Positions 34,431-47,000 of a stretch of 64,000 bases of DNA are shown piece by piece. Numbering within the stretch: position 1 is the stretch's first letter; each line of letters begins with the position of its first letter. The stretch is taken from contig NC_088300.1 of the NCBI RefSeq assembly GCF_032854445.1, positions 65,448,984 to 65,512,983 on the forward strand. Direction: 5' to 3'. The notes beneath the pieces are model-generated. The model was not told where the DNA came from. It made no database searches and was given only the letters and a program-made list of their open reading frames with translations. The stretch comes from Liolophura sinensis (Eukaryota; Mollusca; Polyplacophora; Chitonida; Chitonidae). The position numbers and the translations under genes are program-made.

Positions 34431-34639
34431 CTCTGAGCCAATCATCAGCACACTCTTTAGTCACGTGACTAGAAAATTGGAGATGGAAACAAACCGAATT
34501 TAACCCAGGCGAGATAGACCTTGATTTTAGCATGGATAATGAAAACTATAGCTTTTAGGAAAAACTTTTTTCTGAAAGAATGTGCTTAACATTCAGATAT
34601 GATAGTTTCATTGTCCTGTAGTTTGGAAGAGTTTAGAAG

Positions 34640-34870
34640 TTGTGAATAGTTGCACTGTGTTCCATGCCATTTACCTTTGATCAGGTGGTGTATACTTCCC
34701 GACCGCTGGCAAGTCAGTTGCAGGTTCAATCCCTGTGTTGGACAGGGGATTTCCAAGTATAGGCACTCTCATGGCAGAGTCTTGATAATAAGCGGTCAAA
34801 GTTCTAGCTATGGCCATCGTGCGTCTGTATATATGCGCAGTTTTACGCTCGTTTAAGATTTCCATCAACT
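34640..34870 (+). mobile_element. Probable tRNA-derived SINE (unclassified)
   Basis: A tRNA-like B box (gcaggttcaatccctg, near 34722) lies about 45 bp after an A-box-like gatcaggtgg. A non-coding body follows. No tail or target duplication could be fixed, so this is tentative. Confidence 0.35.
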
Positions 34871-35104
34871 ATACTTCCATCAATATGGCAAGTAAGTCTG
34901 CACGCCACACGTTAATTGCTGCGGAGGGTGTCAGAAAGAGTTACACATGTAAGGCACGCCTGTTTCCTCAACCTATGGTTGGTCAGGATTATACTACTGA
35001 CCATCTACAACTAGTGAGTATCTAGTTCATCTACAAAATATGAGTATGGCTCTACACAACAATCAAACAAATAAATATATAAATAAATTTACCCTGCGCA
35101 GTTA

Positions 35105-35235
35105 CATTAATTTATTTGACGTATTTGATTGGTGTTTCATGCCGTACTCAAGAATATTTCATTTATACGACGGCGGCCGACATTATATGATGGGAAGAAA
35201 TAGCAGAGCATGCGGGAAACCTATATACGCCCATT
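35105..35235 (-). mobile_element. SINE type 1, 3' half
   Basis: Complement of the family 3' end: gtatttgattggtgtttcat, gccgtactcaagaatatttc and atacgacggcggccgacatt. The head is missing. A separate tRNA-like B-box complement (ctcgattcgaacccaaatc, 35268-35286) follows and may be a second broken SINE. Confidence 0.75.
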
Positions 35236-35929
35236 AGTCGTCTGACCTTCAAAAGGCCTGACAAGGCTCGATTCGAACCCAAATCGATGATATATAAAAC
35301 AGTTTAAGTCCAAAATATAGTCTGTAGAGCGGGGCTTGTTTTCTAAGCCTACACCTCATTGCGTTCAATTAAACGTGGTTGTATTAGATTGTACATGTAT
35401 CATGTACATGCTATTTATTTACAGATGTTCCTAGAAGTGAGGGGAGGGGTTTGTAAGAGAACCTAATGCATTCTCTGATGGACTGTTGTGTCAGTTGCAT
35501 GTTCTTAGAGAGGGACTCCACTCTATTTTAGCAGGAGGGTTTATGTTAATGGAGAACGTGGTATCAAACAGCTTCAGCAGGAGAATTTTGTTGGACAATT
35601 TGTTAAAACACCGAAGACGACTCAAATGAGAACTTGAGACAAAATTAATTCGAAAACCAGCTTGTGAGGTTAGGCACCTGGTCATTGTTCGGCGTTGACG
35701 GGTCTATGGTAGAGTGCTGAGCTAACAGACCTTTGATATTCCACCAGAACTCTTGAATTTCCATCGAGAGCAGTCCCCGTTTCCTTCCTTGCCCATCGGT
35801 ATCACTCCACGTCAGACTCAGAAGCTACGACCCGTACCTTGTCCACTTGCTAAACTAAGAACTCCTTTCAAGATAGAGTCGGAAGAGAATTGAAGAGTCC
35901 AGCATCGATTGAACTGCCAAATAAAGCTG
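35236..35929. other. Intergenic DNA, nothing recognised
   Basis: No gene or clear repeat other than the B-box-like remnant noted at 35268. Confidence 0.45.
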
Positions 35930-36430
35930 CAACTGGTAATGTTATGGCTGGTTTGACTGGAAAATTGTCCATTCAGCGAATGATTATCAAACTATATTGT
36001 GTTATATGACACCGCCACCCTGCTGATGAAAATAGGGGTATCTTGCTGACAAACATGTCATTTATTACTCGGCTGACAATGGCGGATGGAAAAAGGCCAT
36101 CTCCGTGTGTTCAACCTGTTCCGAAGACAGGATTTCGATTTGCAGCATCCCTAACTGAAACCTGCAGAGAAAATTAACTCGGATAAAGAATCCAATGTGT
36201 TAAGGCTAAATAGCCCAAAAGGAAAATCCATCGCTGCAAATGTTTGTCTCCAGATATTATAAATAAAGTTTGATGCAGCTGTTATTGGCGAGGAAAACTC
36301 ATTTTTATTAACAAAGGCGGTGGAATTAGCCCCGTTGCTGTTTGCGGTTACAGTGGCACTGGCAGGATGAATATGGCTTGATTTAATGCCTTGACTATAA
36401 GCATACACCAATAAATCCTCACGCTTGTCC
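35930..36430. promoter_or_regulatory. Candidate enhancer block
   Basis: Non-repetitive stretch with SOX-like attaacaaagg near 36308, MADS/AT-rich ggctaaatagccc near 36203 and a homeodomain-type ataattaataat near 36441. An 86-codon minus-strand frame crosses it but resembles no protein I know. Confidence 0.28.
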
Positions 36431-37990
36431 TTTTATTTCATAATTAATAATTTGTTCAGGTGCTTTTCTCACAAATCGATGATGCCATAAAGAGTGGGCA
36501 ACATTCCACAAAGTTCACTGTTCGCTGAAATCCAATCTCGATTGTTGTAAATTCGCTCTATTGTACCCGTGCTTTTTCTCGACAATTATTTGTTTCTGTC
36601 CATGGAAATTTCAGCAAATTGTGTAAGCTACACTTTGATCAATGTTGGTCTAAAATCACAGCACATATGTGTAACACTTTTGTTTGCAATCACTTTGAAT
36701 CACAATTAAGTAGACGAATACAGCATACAGGAACCAGAACACAACTGAGGGAAGACACGATTAAAACATGTACAGCAGGATACATTTACATTACTTTGAT
36801 GTTCAACCAAACCAAAAATGCATCACACACGTCCGTCGCGACAGAGACAGCCCACAATTACAATGCAAGCAGAAACCTATTTGGTTTTGCATGGAATCGT
36901 TCAAAGATCAAACGATCTATTTGCAAACTTTCAAAACATTTTATTTACAAGACAGGAAGCACTTAATTGATTTGGAAAGTTTAATATTGAAATATATGTA
37001 TTTACTGGACTTAAACATATACATGAACTACAAACTTCGAAGTATACATTTATAATATACAAATTATTCGAAGAATCACATCCTTGTACATATACAAAGC
37101 TGATGGAATACATACGTGTATCTATACTCTGTTTAATGCATTTTGTTCAAATTACCGTGAGATAAATTTGCCCTGCATGTCTTAATTACCTATTTTAATT
37201 CCTATCCTTTTAGGCTTTCAAAACTGTATTTTTGGTGAAAAGTCTTGTTTGACGCTTTGAGTTTTTCGTCACTTGGAAATTATTACACTCGGGCAATGAT
37301 AACTTAATTTTCTCATTATTCTTATTACATTACCATCTGACTCAAGAACCGAGTCTCTCAAACCACAAGAAATGTTATACATTGTGAATCAAGTGATTTC
37401 CATAACTGTTAATCATATTTAATACACGTTACTTGTCATAAATAACTTACTGAATGTACTGAATACCACAGAACTTTTTCATTTAAATCTTTGTCGAATT
37501 TAAGCATAACTAAAATTAATGGTTACTTTGTCTTGAGATTTTTTTACAAATAATTCTCAACATGAGTTATCGATTCCATGAACTCTTCCTAAAAAGGGAT
37601 CAGTGAGAAATGATGAATGTCAATAATTGTCATGCTTGTTGATACGTGTGATCTTTGTCATTCAGCACCAAGCTATTAGCGATAAACTTATTACATACGC
37701 AATATGAAAACACCACGCACTGAAATAAGAAAACTCTCAGTGACATTTTCATTTAACACAAAAATCAATACGCTGTAGTGTTTGCTTAAACGAAGAAAAC
37801 TCTACTGATCAACCTCTAAATAGACTTCTTGGACGGACATGAAGCTTTTGCTGCATGACGAAAGTAACTTATTGCATGAAAATTTGTGTAGGTCTTTTAT
37901 ACAAGTAAAGATGAAGATTCGTAATTGATTATGACTTACCTGTAATAAGTTATGAAGAGCGTATGTAAGTCTCGCTAACTCGCATGCATC
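36431..37990. other. AT-rich intergenic DNA, nothing recognised
   Basis: No gene or clear repeat. A single TCAAGTG NK2-type half site near 37389. Confidence 0.5.
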
Positions 37991-37994
37991 ACCA

Positions 37995-38410
37995 CTAACT
38001 GACTGGTTCACTGCATAGCTGATTGCATGGATTAATATTTGACTTGTTAACTCATTGTCTGGATAAATGATTGATTGATTGCACTTTTAACTGTTTGATT
38101 TTTAACTGATTAACTAGCTGTTTAACTGATTGACTGTTTGACTTATTGACTGATTGGATGTAACTGTTTGACTGATTAACTGATTGTTTGGCTGAAGAAC
38201 TGATCTACTATATCGCTGTTTAACTGATTGACTGCATGTTTGACTTGACTATAGCAGTTTAACTGATTTGCTTGTTAACCGTTTGATTTGCCAACTGATT
38301 GACTTGTTAATTGATTGTCCAGCTATATATTTAACTATTTGTTTCCTGTTTAACTCTTTTCTGTTTTCTAGTATTGGTTTGGTTGTTTAACTGATCGACT
38401 GGTTGAAGGG
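37995..38410. repeat. Degenerate short-period repeat, (TTAACTGATTGACTG)-like
   Basis: About 400 bp dominated by permutations of 'ttaactgattgactg' and 'gtttgact' with no fixed period (roughly 8-16 bp). Likely slippage-derived simple sequence. Confidence 0.8.
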
Positions 38411-38689
38411 CTGCTTTATTTATGTCGGACATGCAAAACAAACGTCATTATCTATAGATCTACCTGCTAATTAAAAAGTCTGATTATATGTACAGCCTAT
38501 ATACAGCCGGTCGATTTTAAAAGCATGTGTAACCCGAGATATATGCTTATACCAACATACGTTAAATTTCGGAAGTAGTCATAACAAAACACATCTGTTG
38601 ACTGTTGCAAGATATATTAAAAATCAAACCAGATCATCATCAGGTCATACGGATGCATTTCCAGTACTGAGAATATTTGTCTGGGAAGT

Positions 38690-39240
38690 TGATATATCTG
38701 CCTTTCCTGTATCATTGAAAACTGTTGACTGCGTTTCTCTGACATGCTACCATTTTATTTATTTATTTATTGATTTATTTATTTATCTATCTATTTGATT
38801 GGTGTTTTACGCCGTACTCAAGAATATTTCACTTATACGACGGATGCCAGCATTATGGTGGGAGGAAAGTGGACCGAGCCCGGGGGAAACCCACGACCAT
38901 CCGCAGGTTGTTGGAAGACCTTTCCACTTACGACCGGAGAGGAAGCCAGCATGAGCTGGACGAACTCACATTGGTGAGAGACTTCTGGGTCATTACGCTG
39001 CGCTAGCGCGCTACTCATGGAGGACCCCAGCTTCATTTAATATTTCTTTATTATTTCTTACATATTCCCTTGAATATTTGGAACAGGCTGTTTTGAAATG
39101 GGCCTTTAGCGACTCAAACGCGTCTATACGATGGTTTACGAGTGGTACATGTATATCGGATTTGACGCTTATGTAGATGTATATACTATATATAGCTTAT
39201 TAACGTCATTTTTTTTCAGGAAAACATGGAATTGGGTTGA
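38690..39240 (+). repeat. Repeat B copy split by a SINE insertion
   Basis: The left part (38700-38752) has atcattgaaaactgttgact and gcgtttctctgacatgc. The right part (39030-39240) has tttcttacatattccc, gctgttttgaaatgggcc, gtttacgagtggtacatg and atcggatttgacgctta. Together they give the order of an uninterrupted B copy such as 8940-9130, with the SINE in between. Confidence 0.55.
38755..39030 (-). mobile_element. SINE type 1, nearly full-length, inserted in repeat B
   Basis: Complement reading covers tail (atttatttatttatctatct), 3' end (ttacgccgtactcaagaata), body (aggttgttggaagacctttc, ggccagcat-like) and head (gggtcattacgctgcgctag, 5' end near gaggacccc). Part of the B box is lost (gctggacgaactcacattgg). 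A flanking catttta/catttaa pair may be a decayed target-site duplication. Confidence 0.85.
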
Positions 39241-40369
39241 GTTGAGTGCAATTATACCGTATTAACCGATAAGTTAACGCTTATCGATAAGTTTTTTATA
39301 CGCTTTCGTTATACGAAGGTTCAATGCTAAATAATATAATATAGGAGCTGTATTTAAATTTTAAAATATGCGGGTGTGTAGTTTAAGAGAGAAAAAACGC
39401 TCTTGTCAAGTTCGGCTCAGTGGTCATCGCATAAAACCCTTGTTCAAAATATTGCTTTGAAGAAAACATTTCCTCATAAATGGTGGTTGAATCGATACGG
39501 GGTGAAAATTCTCATTTTCATAATGACGGGCTAAAGCAGATGGTTAGAGTTACCTCCCATATTATAAATTTCTTTCTACCCTTGATCGGTCATAAACTGC
39601 AGACAAACTGTATTCTTGCAAAATCGTTGAAATATATTTGGTGCAACGTTTATAATAAATTATTAAATGATAGCTTTTTGTCAGAGATAATACAGAGGCA
39701 GCTTTGTTTTAGCAAAGTATACAAACATATAAAAAAAAACACAAGCTTTTCTGTGTCCCGAGGTTGAAACTGTTAAACTGAGCAAATATACACACAAAAA
39801 TACACCATCATCTAAAAGTAATGCATGTAACATAGGATTTTTCCTTTCAATCGTATGTGTTATTTCTTAGGTTTACTGTCACAAAGATTACATGGTTTTT
39901 AAGTCATCATATACACACAATTAGTAGATTCATGTATATTTTTTACATCACGTGATTACTATTTTTTGGAATATGATGAGCAATATTGCCTGAGTCACAA
40001 GCCTTGAACTGGTTATGAGTATATCAGATTCTCCTTTATTATGTATTATGTATTATATACTGACTACTGGCAGTTACTAATACTACATTACTAGCTTGAA
40101 TTAGCTACCGTTCTAGTAAAAGAAGCTCCATTATCTGCGCATGTTTCATCCCTTATAGCCACACCGTATAAATGCGTATCATTCAGAGTTTCCCACTCTC
40201 AATAGCTCATCCGTTGTGAACATCATTAAACCCACAGAACTAATCCACTCGCTCTTACCTGATCACTGCCACCGTTTAATCCCCATGATTAAGTTTTCTT
40301 TAAGACCTTAAGTGTTTCTTGCTTTTGTAAAGTATTTAATTCTTTGGTCTTTGTTTCTGTCAACAAAAA
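39241..40369. other. AT-rich intergenic DNA, nothing recognised
   Basis: No gene or clear repeat. A small inverted repeat 'taaccgataag ... cttatcgataag' lies near 39264-39290. Confidence 0.5.
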
Positions 40370-40640
40370 AGCTGTAGCAATTAACGCCGTTTCCTTGGCC
40401 ATTGAGAGGAAAGCTCGCTGCGACTTGGCAGGGGACGGTTTGTTTTTCTATCATGACATATTAAGACTGCTCTAGCCTTCACCGTGGGGCTGGGTTACCA
40501 GCGATCAGGGGACTTGTGTCATGTTTTTACACGGTTACAAAGACCCAGCAGGGCCAGATCGGGCTGGGTGCAGAAATTAACACCTGCAAGAACGAGAATA
40601 TTAACAGAGGTGTGTTTTAACCCGGCCTCTCCAAACAAGG
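40370..40640. promoter_or_regulatory. Candidate enhancer block upstream of Nkx2-1
   Basis: GC-richer, non-repetitive island 3 kb upstream of the gene, with E-box-like aacacctg near 40579, ttggccattgag near 40395 and repeated 'gggctgggt' words at 40487 and 40562. No coding sequence recognised. Confidence 0.3.
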
Positions 40641-43039
40641 ATTTATAATGGGAAATCCGACCATTGTAAAATATACTTTAAGCTAACTGGCTTATTCATC
40701 CACGTGACACACTCACTACTCTCAGGTGTTGAGGAAAAACGGATTTACAATCAAGGAGCGGGTTTAGCCTAAGTCTCTTGAACAGGAACAAGCTTCGAGT
40801 GTACTTGTTTTTTTAACGGTCCTTGTCAGGCTGAATAGTTAAGGAACCTATAGTTTATAGTAAAACCATGCATATACTTATCTATTTCCAGTATTTTATG
40901 TGAATAATACAAATTAATCATATGATCCGTCTTACCAATGTGGATTATGTTCATCTCGGAACGAATTCGGATGATTTGTCAAATGTCAAGTGTAAAATTT
41001 TTATGTCGAATAACTGTACGAAACACCCATATGTACAGAGCACGATGCCTTGTTCTATGCCATATACTCCGCATAAAAAGATAAATCCGGTTTTTGGAAT
41101 ATACCCCACGTGCACAGGCGTGCGGCATAGTGGCACACGTCCCAAACCGACTGTACAACCTACTGTTCATATATTTACAAATTCACTTCTCGTTATTCCT
41201 TTCTTGTTATACTCACCTACTGTGTTTACTTTATTTTCTCGTAACACGAAGGTCTTTAGAAAGACACTTCTCAACACCACCCTTCGTTTAAAAGTATAAG
41301 AATAACTGGTATGAACAGATAAGAGTAAGCTTTTCCCATGATTTCCTGAATATTGTCGGTATGTAGACAGCTTGCCTATAAATGGTCTGAGACTTGACAG
41401 TGTCTAAAGTGTCCTCTTGGTATCATGAGGGTAATGACAGAACTGAGTCATGGTCATTAAAGTGAACAAAGCAATTGGCGCAATGTGAAAAAAGTGATAT
41501 TTTCTACTATTTACAATGGCTGACTAAGAATCTATAATTCTGCTAAAAAAACTGTTCATACTGTTCTTCCATATGCTATTGCTTCACCCACACTATTATT
41601 TACAGTTACACGACAAATTTCGTTGAGTGTGCATTCCTTGACAAGGGTTTCAAATTTTCAAAAATGTATATGTGAACCGCATGTGTGGGAGTGTACACAA
41701 AAATCATTAATCCTTCAAAAAATGGATTGATTTCTTATATGCAAATCCTGAAGGACATTCCTGGCACTGGTTCTACAAGTTGTCATTTCCATGCACAACA
41801 TGTCCGTTTTTTGGTGACCCGGGCTTAGTGCACTGAGATGATTGCTAATTGGCACAGGTCTGAGTCTAAAGCGGCTTGTGTGGTTAATTACCTACTAAAC
41901 TGAAAGGTTAACACACCTTAGGCTGAAGAGATCCTTTATGCGTCACACCTGCAAGATATTAGAACGAAAACAGACTATCAAATGAGAAAAGATGTTCATT
42001 ATACAACCTATAACATTGGCCGGATAACACGTGCAGGGAATTTCGTTTTTCAGCCCATGGGAGTATTTTCTCCAAGTCACCACTATAACTTTTGTCACAT
42101 TCTAAAAAGCCGTGATGGCCCAGCCTTGTTGGTGACCGTGCCAGGAAGACCGTTTTTGCATACTGGCAAATCCGACCGCCTGCGGATTGGCACAACCCTA
42201 ACAATTAACGAAAAATCGTCATGTTGTTTTCTTGCAGCACCTTCCACAAAGCCTCCACCAATTTGTTTCAAAGGCGATGATTGGGCCTGCTGAGCCATTG
42301 AAAGTCTCCACACTGTCACTATAGAGTGCCGAAATAATTTACCCCGGTGATCTGTAGGAATTAAGCCCTCTAGCACCTAGTAGATACACACGTGTGCAAT
42401 GCGCTCCAATGGCCACGGTTAGACAGCCATTGAACAGCGAACAAGAAAACCTTGACGGGCTGTGTTCAGGGCTTTACATACTTCCCCAACCTCATTCTCT
42501 CTCCTAAAACGGGTGTAAAGTGTCTAGAAGAGAGCTTTACAGATCAGCCCTCGTACAGCCCAACAAAGGGGCACAATAGACAGTTCAACCGGCGCTTAGT
42601 ATCATCCCAAGTGCTGACGTATGTTGGGGCCATTTGCAGATATGTTATCCCTTTATCCCTCTTCAGATGTGTGTCTCTTCCACTCTACCTGGACAAATGT
42701 ATACCTGTATATCGATATATCCACTTTGTTATTTGACAACCCAACAACCCACAAAAAATATGTGTGCTCACCATACGCTACTGTTACAGGAACCAAATTT
42801 TTTTATCTTCTACATGTTGTCATAATCATACCCAAAACGCACAGGCTTCGAATTCGAATATCCGCAACTTTCACCGCATTTTTTTTCTTCAAAGACAAAA
42901 CAGCAAATAAGTATACTGAATCATCTTATGAATGAACGCTCGCCGTTTTTTGTCGGTTCTTAAGACTTAAGTTTTAGATAACTAGATTTGCCGACAACAA
43001 TACTTTCAACGGCCTTATCACCTGAATTCTGATTCAATA
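40641..43039. other. Nkx2-1 upstream intergenic DNA
   Basis: Moderately complex. A non-repetitive patch at about 41810-42380 includes gattgctaattggcacagg near 41839 and tggttaattacctac near 41881 and may be regulatory. Open frames here resemble no protein. Confidence 0.4.
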
Positions 43040-43330
43040 TCATTTTTTCTCACAATTCTTGACGCGATTTTCTAGCGAGGAGAATTAACTGACTTATACT
43101 TCATTAAATAATCATGGCGAAGGAGTGATTGATAGGCGATAGAGAAGTTGGGCCGATAGATCTAAAGTGTTCCGTCGATTGCTACTAGGGAATCTCATTC
43201 ATCTACTTGTTTGCTACTTGATAATTTAGGCCACGCCTCTAATCTGGCTCGGGGGCAGAATTGACGGCCGAGTAGGTGTGGTTAACGTGGAAGGGTCCAA
43301 TTAGTGAAACAGGTAAGGTAACTTCGGAAC
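43040..43330. promoter_or_regulatory. Candidate promoter-proximal regulatory block upstream of Nkx2-1
   Basis: A GC-richer, non-repetitive stretch 0.4-0.7 kb upstream of the start codon with closely spaced homeodomain-type cores: taattta-like and AATTAACTGAC near 43082, AATAATCATGG near 43107, GTGATTGATAGG near 43126, and TCCAATTAGTG near 43297. Position and composition suggest a cis-regulatory element. No function is shown by the sequence. Confidence 0.3.
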
Positions 43331-43489
43331 ATCAGTCATAAGCTCAGGAAAAAATGACATAAATCCATAGTAAAAGTGAAAGAAATATTTGTTTTCATTA
43401 AAGATACCAAAGTATATGCAAGATCTGTTAGAACAACAGGAATCCGCTGAGATCCATGGTGCTTTCAGTGTGCACAAACGGAAGGCGGG

Positions 43490-43724
43490 CTCCCGTGAAG
43501 CCCCTAAACGCTGATTGGATCAGGCCGAGCGGCCAGGTATTGACATACCCTCTGCGCATGCGCAATCAATAATCATCTGTCAAGGATGGCTGGTATACAA
43601 ACGAGGCGAGGTTTCTGACCACCCAGATTTTCCCTTGACATAACAAAGTAGATTGGAGAGTGACAAAACTTGGCATTTGAGACTGAATTATTCTTCAGCT
43701 AAGTGGAGTGGGCTGAGTGCAGTT
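43490..43724 (+). promoter_or_regulatory. Putative Nkx2-1 proximal promoter and 5' UTR
   Basis: Three signals sit within 250 bp of the start codon: an inverted CCAAT box (ATTGG, 43514-43518), a perfect 12-bp palindrome TGCGCATGCGCA (43553-43564) matching the NRF1 consensus, and CAATCAATAATCATCTGTCA (from 43563) with PBX/MEIS-like TGTCA. No convincing TATA box is seen. If transcription starts upstream of 43586, the leader holds a 10-codon upstream ORF (ATG 43586, stop 43616-43618). The start site itself is not determined. Confidence 0.55.
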
Positions 43725-44058
43725 ATGTCTCTCAGTCCCAAGCACACTACACCGTTTTCCGTGACCGACATCCTCAGTCCCATCGAAGAAACTTACAAGA
43801 AGACTACGATAGAGGCAGCCATCCCACCCTTGGCCACGGCCTACCGTAACCCCCAGCATCACCCCCAGATGGGCAGTATGAGCAGCATGAGTGTCCCCGT
43901 TACCAACCCTTATCACAACTACGTCCCACAGTTATCTCATCATACTCCAAGTTTCCCGTCTCAGTATTGCAATGGATCAGAACTTTCTCATTACGGCGAC
44001 CCAGTGCGTCACTCTACCACTAGTTGGTATGGAGCGAACACCGATCCCCGATTTGCCA
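43725..44058 (+). CDS. Nkx2-1: Nkx2-1 coding exon 1 (TN domain exon)
   Basis: Encodes residues 1-111 and the first base of codon 112 (phase 1 junction). It ends at GCC-A followed by the donor GTAAGTAC at 44059. The start ATG has G at -3. Besides the TN motif it holds a Pro/His/Met/Ser-rich stretch (about 43-80), then YCNGSEL (81-87) and [10 protein letters not shown] (101-110), both conserved in Nkx2-1 orthologues. Reading past the donor gives only nine more codons before a stop, as expected for intron sequence. Confidence 0.95.
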
Positions 44059-47000
44059 GTAAGTACTTTATCGCCTTTTGTATATGAAATCCGCATTTGG
44101 TATAAGTTCACAGAGATGTTAGGTGTGTGCTTGTATGTGTAGATGCGCTAAAGTGTCCCCACCCGGTTATAGTATCTAAGCTTGACCCCATTTTACCTGC
44201 TTTCTATATCTATATGAAAGAGACCCGCCTCTAATATCTATGCTGTTAAGATGTGTGGGGCTCGGTTATATACACGACTTCTTTATAGTTGTACTTTTTG
44301 TCAAAACCGAGAGAATCTTGGCGAAAGTCTCAGAAATGACACGTGAAAGTGCTCTAGTAGAACGCCAAGTACTCTGCGGTGTAAGCTCTCTATGAATTGG
44401 GTCCGCCCCAAATGGGTTAACATGAGTATTTTTAAGAGATCATCAAAGTGTTCTTATGTTCCAACAATTGGACCGCGGAAGATTCTCACACCGAGTTGTA
44501 GAGACTCTTGGGTCGGTCAGTGAGTCAGGACCAGGCCCGAGTCTTCTGAGAGCTCCTCCATCCCCTTTTTCACCCACAAAAGCGACCAGGAACATGTAGA
44601 AGACATCAAGACACACTTTAATAGTTCAAACCGACACCTTGAAATCGCTACTATATTAGGCTGCTTTAACACAATGAATAGGTCTACCGTATGTCGTTCC
44701 TGACATTGTTTTAAATTACGGGTTTCCTTTCTTCTGGATGATAAATAATTTTTATAAACTGCAGACCTAAACTAAGTTTTAAAGTCTTAAATTGTATACT
44801 TGGTGCTATCTCTTAAAGATATCAAGTTACACATTGTGATAAAAGTAAAATAGGTCTAATTTTACGTATCAAATTTTTTCAGATAAACAAATTGTTGAGG
44901 CTGTATTTGTAAATTACCTTAGACTTCACACATACAAATCTACTTACAATTAATGTTATTTCACCAGATAATTTTTTTACTTCGCATAATCTCTAAGAAT
45001 ATGTTGATATGTTGAATCATTAAGTACATAATCACTTACAGGTAAAGTTAATATAATATCTTCTTATCTCGGACATTTTATGCTTTAACAAAAAGCGTGA
45101 ATCCGTATAAATTATTTTACTGGACTTTTTTCTCAGTCATATGAGTGACGATTAACCTGAATAAAACGGTTAGTGAAGTTTGGACAAAATCCTTTCATTT
45201 TATTTTGTAAATTTCAAATTTTGTTGTGAGAGGAAGTTACTACATGTTTTTCCATAAATTAATAATAAATTTATTGCTTTTCCGTTACAATTTTAAAACA
45301 TAATACACACTCAGTTGTCAGTGCTACTAGGCTTACACCATTGTGTAAAATGGTTTGTTCAAAATATCCATCGTTATCGCCGTTATCGCATCGTTGTTCA
45401 TACGGTAAACTTCAGGCCTTATGTTGATTGTCATATTGGAATACACAATATTTAACCGTTATACGACTTGCTATATGCGGTGACACTTTATGTGAACACT
45501 AAGGTACAAGTCAGTTATCGGCGAATACGCTGGGATAAGTATTTGCGATAAAACGGAATTGTTCCTAGTCTTTTTATAGATATCGGTGGACACATAAATA
45601 GGCTTATCGTCGTGGAGGATTGAATATGGAAACGTTTTCAATCAGCATACTCATGATATCGCATTCCAGCTAAAATGCGGGTATGTAGTGAATATTATGG
45701 AGCTCCGCCGTGACAGAGTTAATACTCCCTCTATCCCCTCCCGGGGCGCGGCAAACAAGCGGCAGTTAACTAGGTGTTGGGCATTAAACACCCTCCTGAT
45801 GGCAAGCGCGTGTCCTGGCACCGTTATACCTCACCTGTCACGGCAGATAGGTGGCAATCATGCAATACAATTATCACCTTGTTTTTTGTGTCATTAAGAC
45901 ATCCCGGGTTTGACAATTCACCGGGCAGGATTGTATGTGTTCGCCTGCGGAATAAACCCCTGATAGATACCAATATCTAATCCGCCCATGTGGGCTGCCG
46001 GTGACACCCCGGAGCTTCATCGGCAGGCACCCTGTACCTCCGACACGTCACAGAGCATGTCCGAACATACAGGCCGATTAAAACACATGTTAGTCGTAGT
46101 GTTATGAATAGATGTCAAAAGCTGTAATTTATTTCAAATTTGTTTGTTTCACCGTTGATCAAAACACTGGCAAAGTGAACACTAAATTTAAGTACAAAGG
46201 CACAAATACTGCCTCTTGTCTAATTTGTTTCTAGGCTCGAAGTCGTGATTTTGCTTGAAAATCAAAACGCTAATTCCAGTTAAATGTAATATTAATTGAA
46301 CAATTCTCGTTACATACTTTTGGTGTTAGCTGAAGTTCTTGTTCACCTCACAACAGGGGCAATTAAAAATCATGCAACCTGTTTCTCCCTTATTGTGTTT
46401 TCTGAACGTAATAAAGCTGATATAAATTACAAGATTTTGAGAGCATTTTTTTCTAATTTGTCATGCTTTATGATAGCGTTTTTTTTTATACTGACCGTAT
46501 AATTTGAAGTGATACACTATAAAATTTATACAGTTTATTTTATTCAACTCATTCAGATTCTCTTCATTTGCAATATTTTGGCTTATCTTATCTTTTTCGG
46601 CACAGTTATTCAAAACACTACTATTATATTTCATTTTGTTCTTTAATGCAACAGATTCATAAATGTTAAAATTCAGCAATAAATTTTTACGGTTAAATAT
46701 TTCTCACACGTTTCCTCACAGCCTTTCGAAACATTTCTTGACAAATTCTTAATTTTGTGAGAGAAAGAAAATATTTTTTGTATAAAACTCACGCATGATC
46801 AGTTTGTGTATTAAGGAATTTTATTAAGCCCGTATTTCTTCTTGTTGTTTCCAGGCTATGCTGCGGTTTCCCGTTTGATGGGTCCCAGCTCGTGCGCCAT
46901 GAACCCTATGGGGACCAGCATGAACCACGTGAGCATGTCTCTCAGTGGCATGGACCAAGCAAAGATGCACGGGATGCAGTTCCCCCTCACCCAAAGGAGG

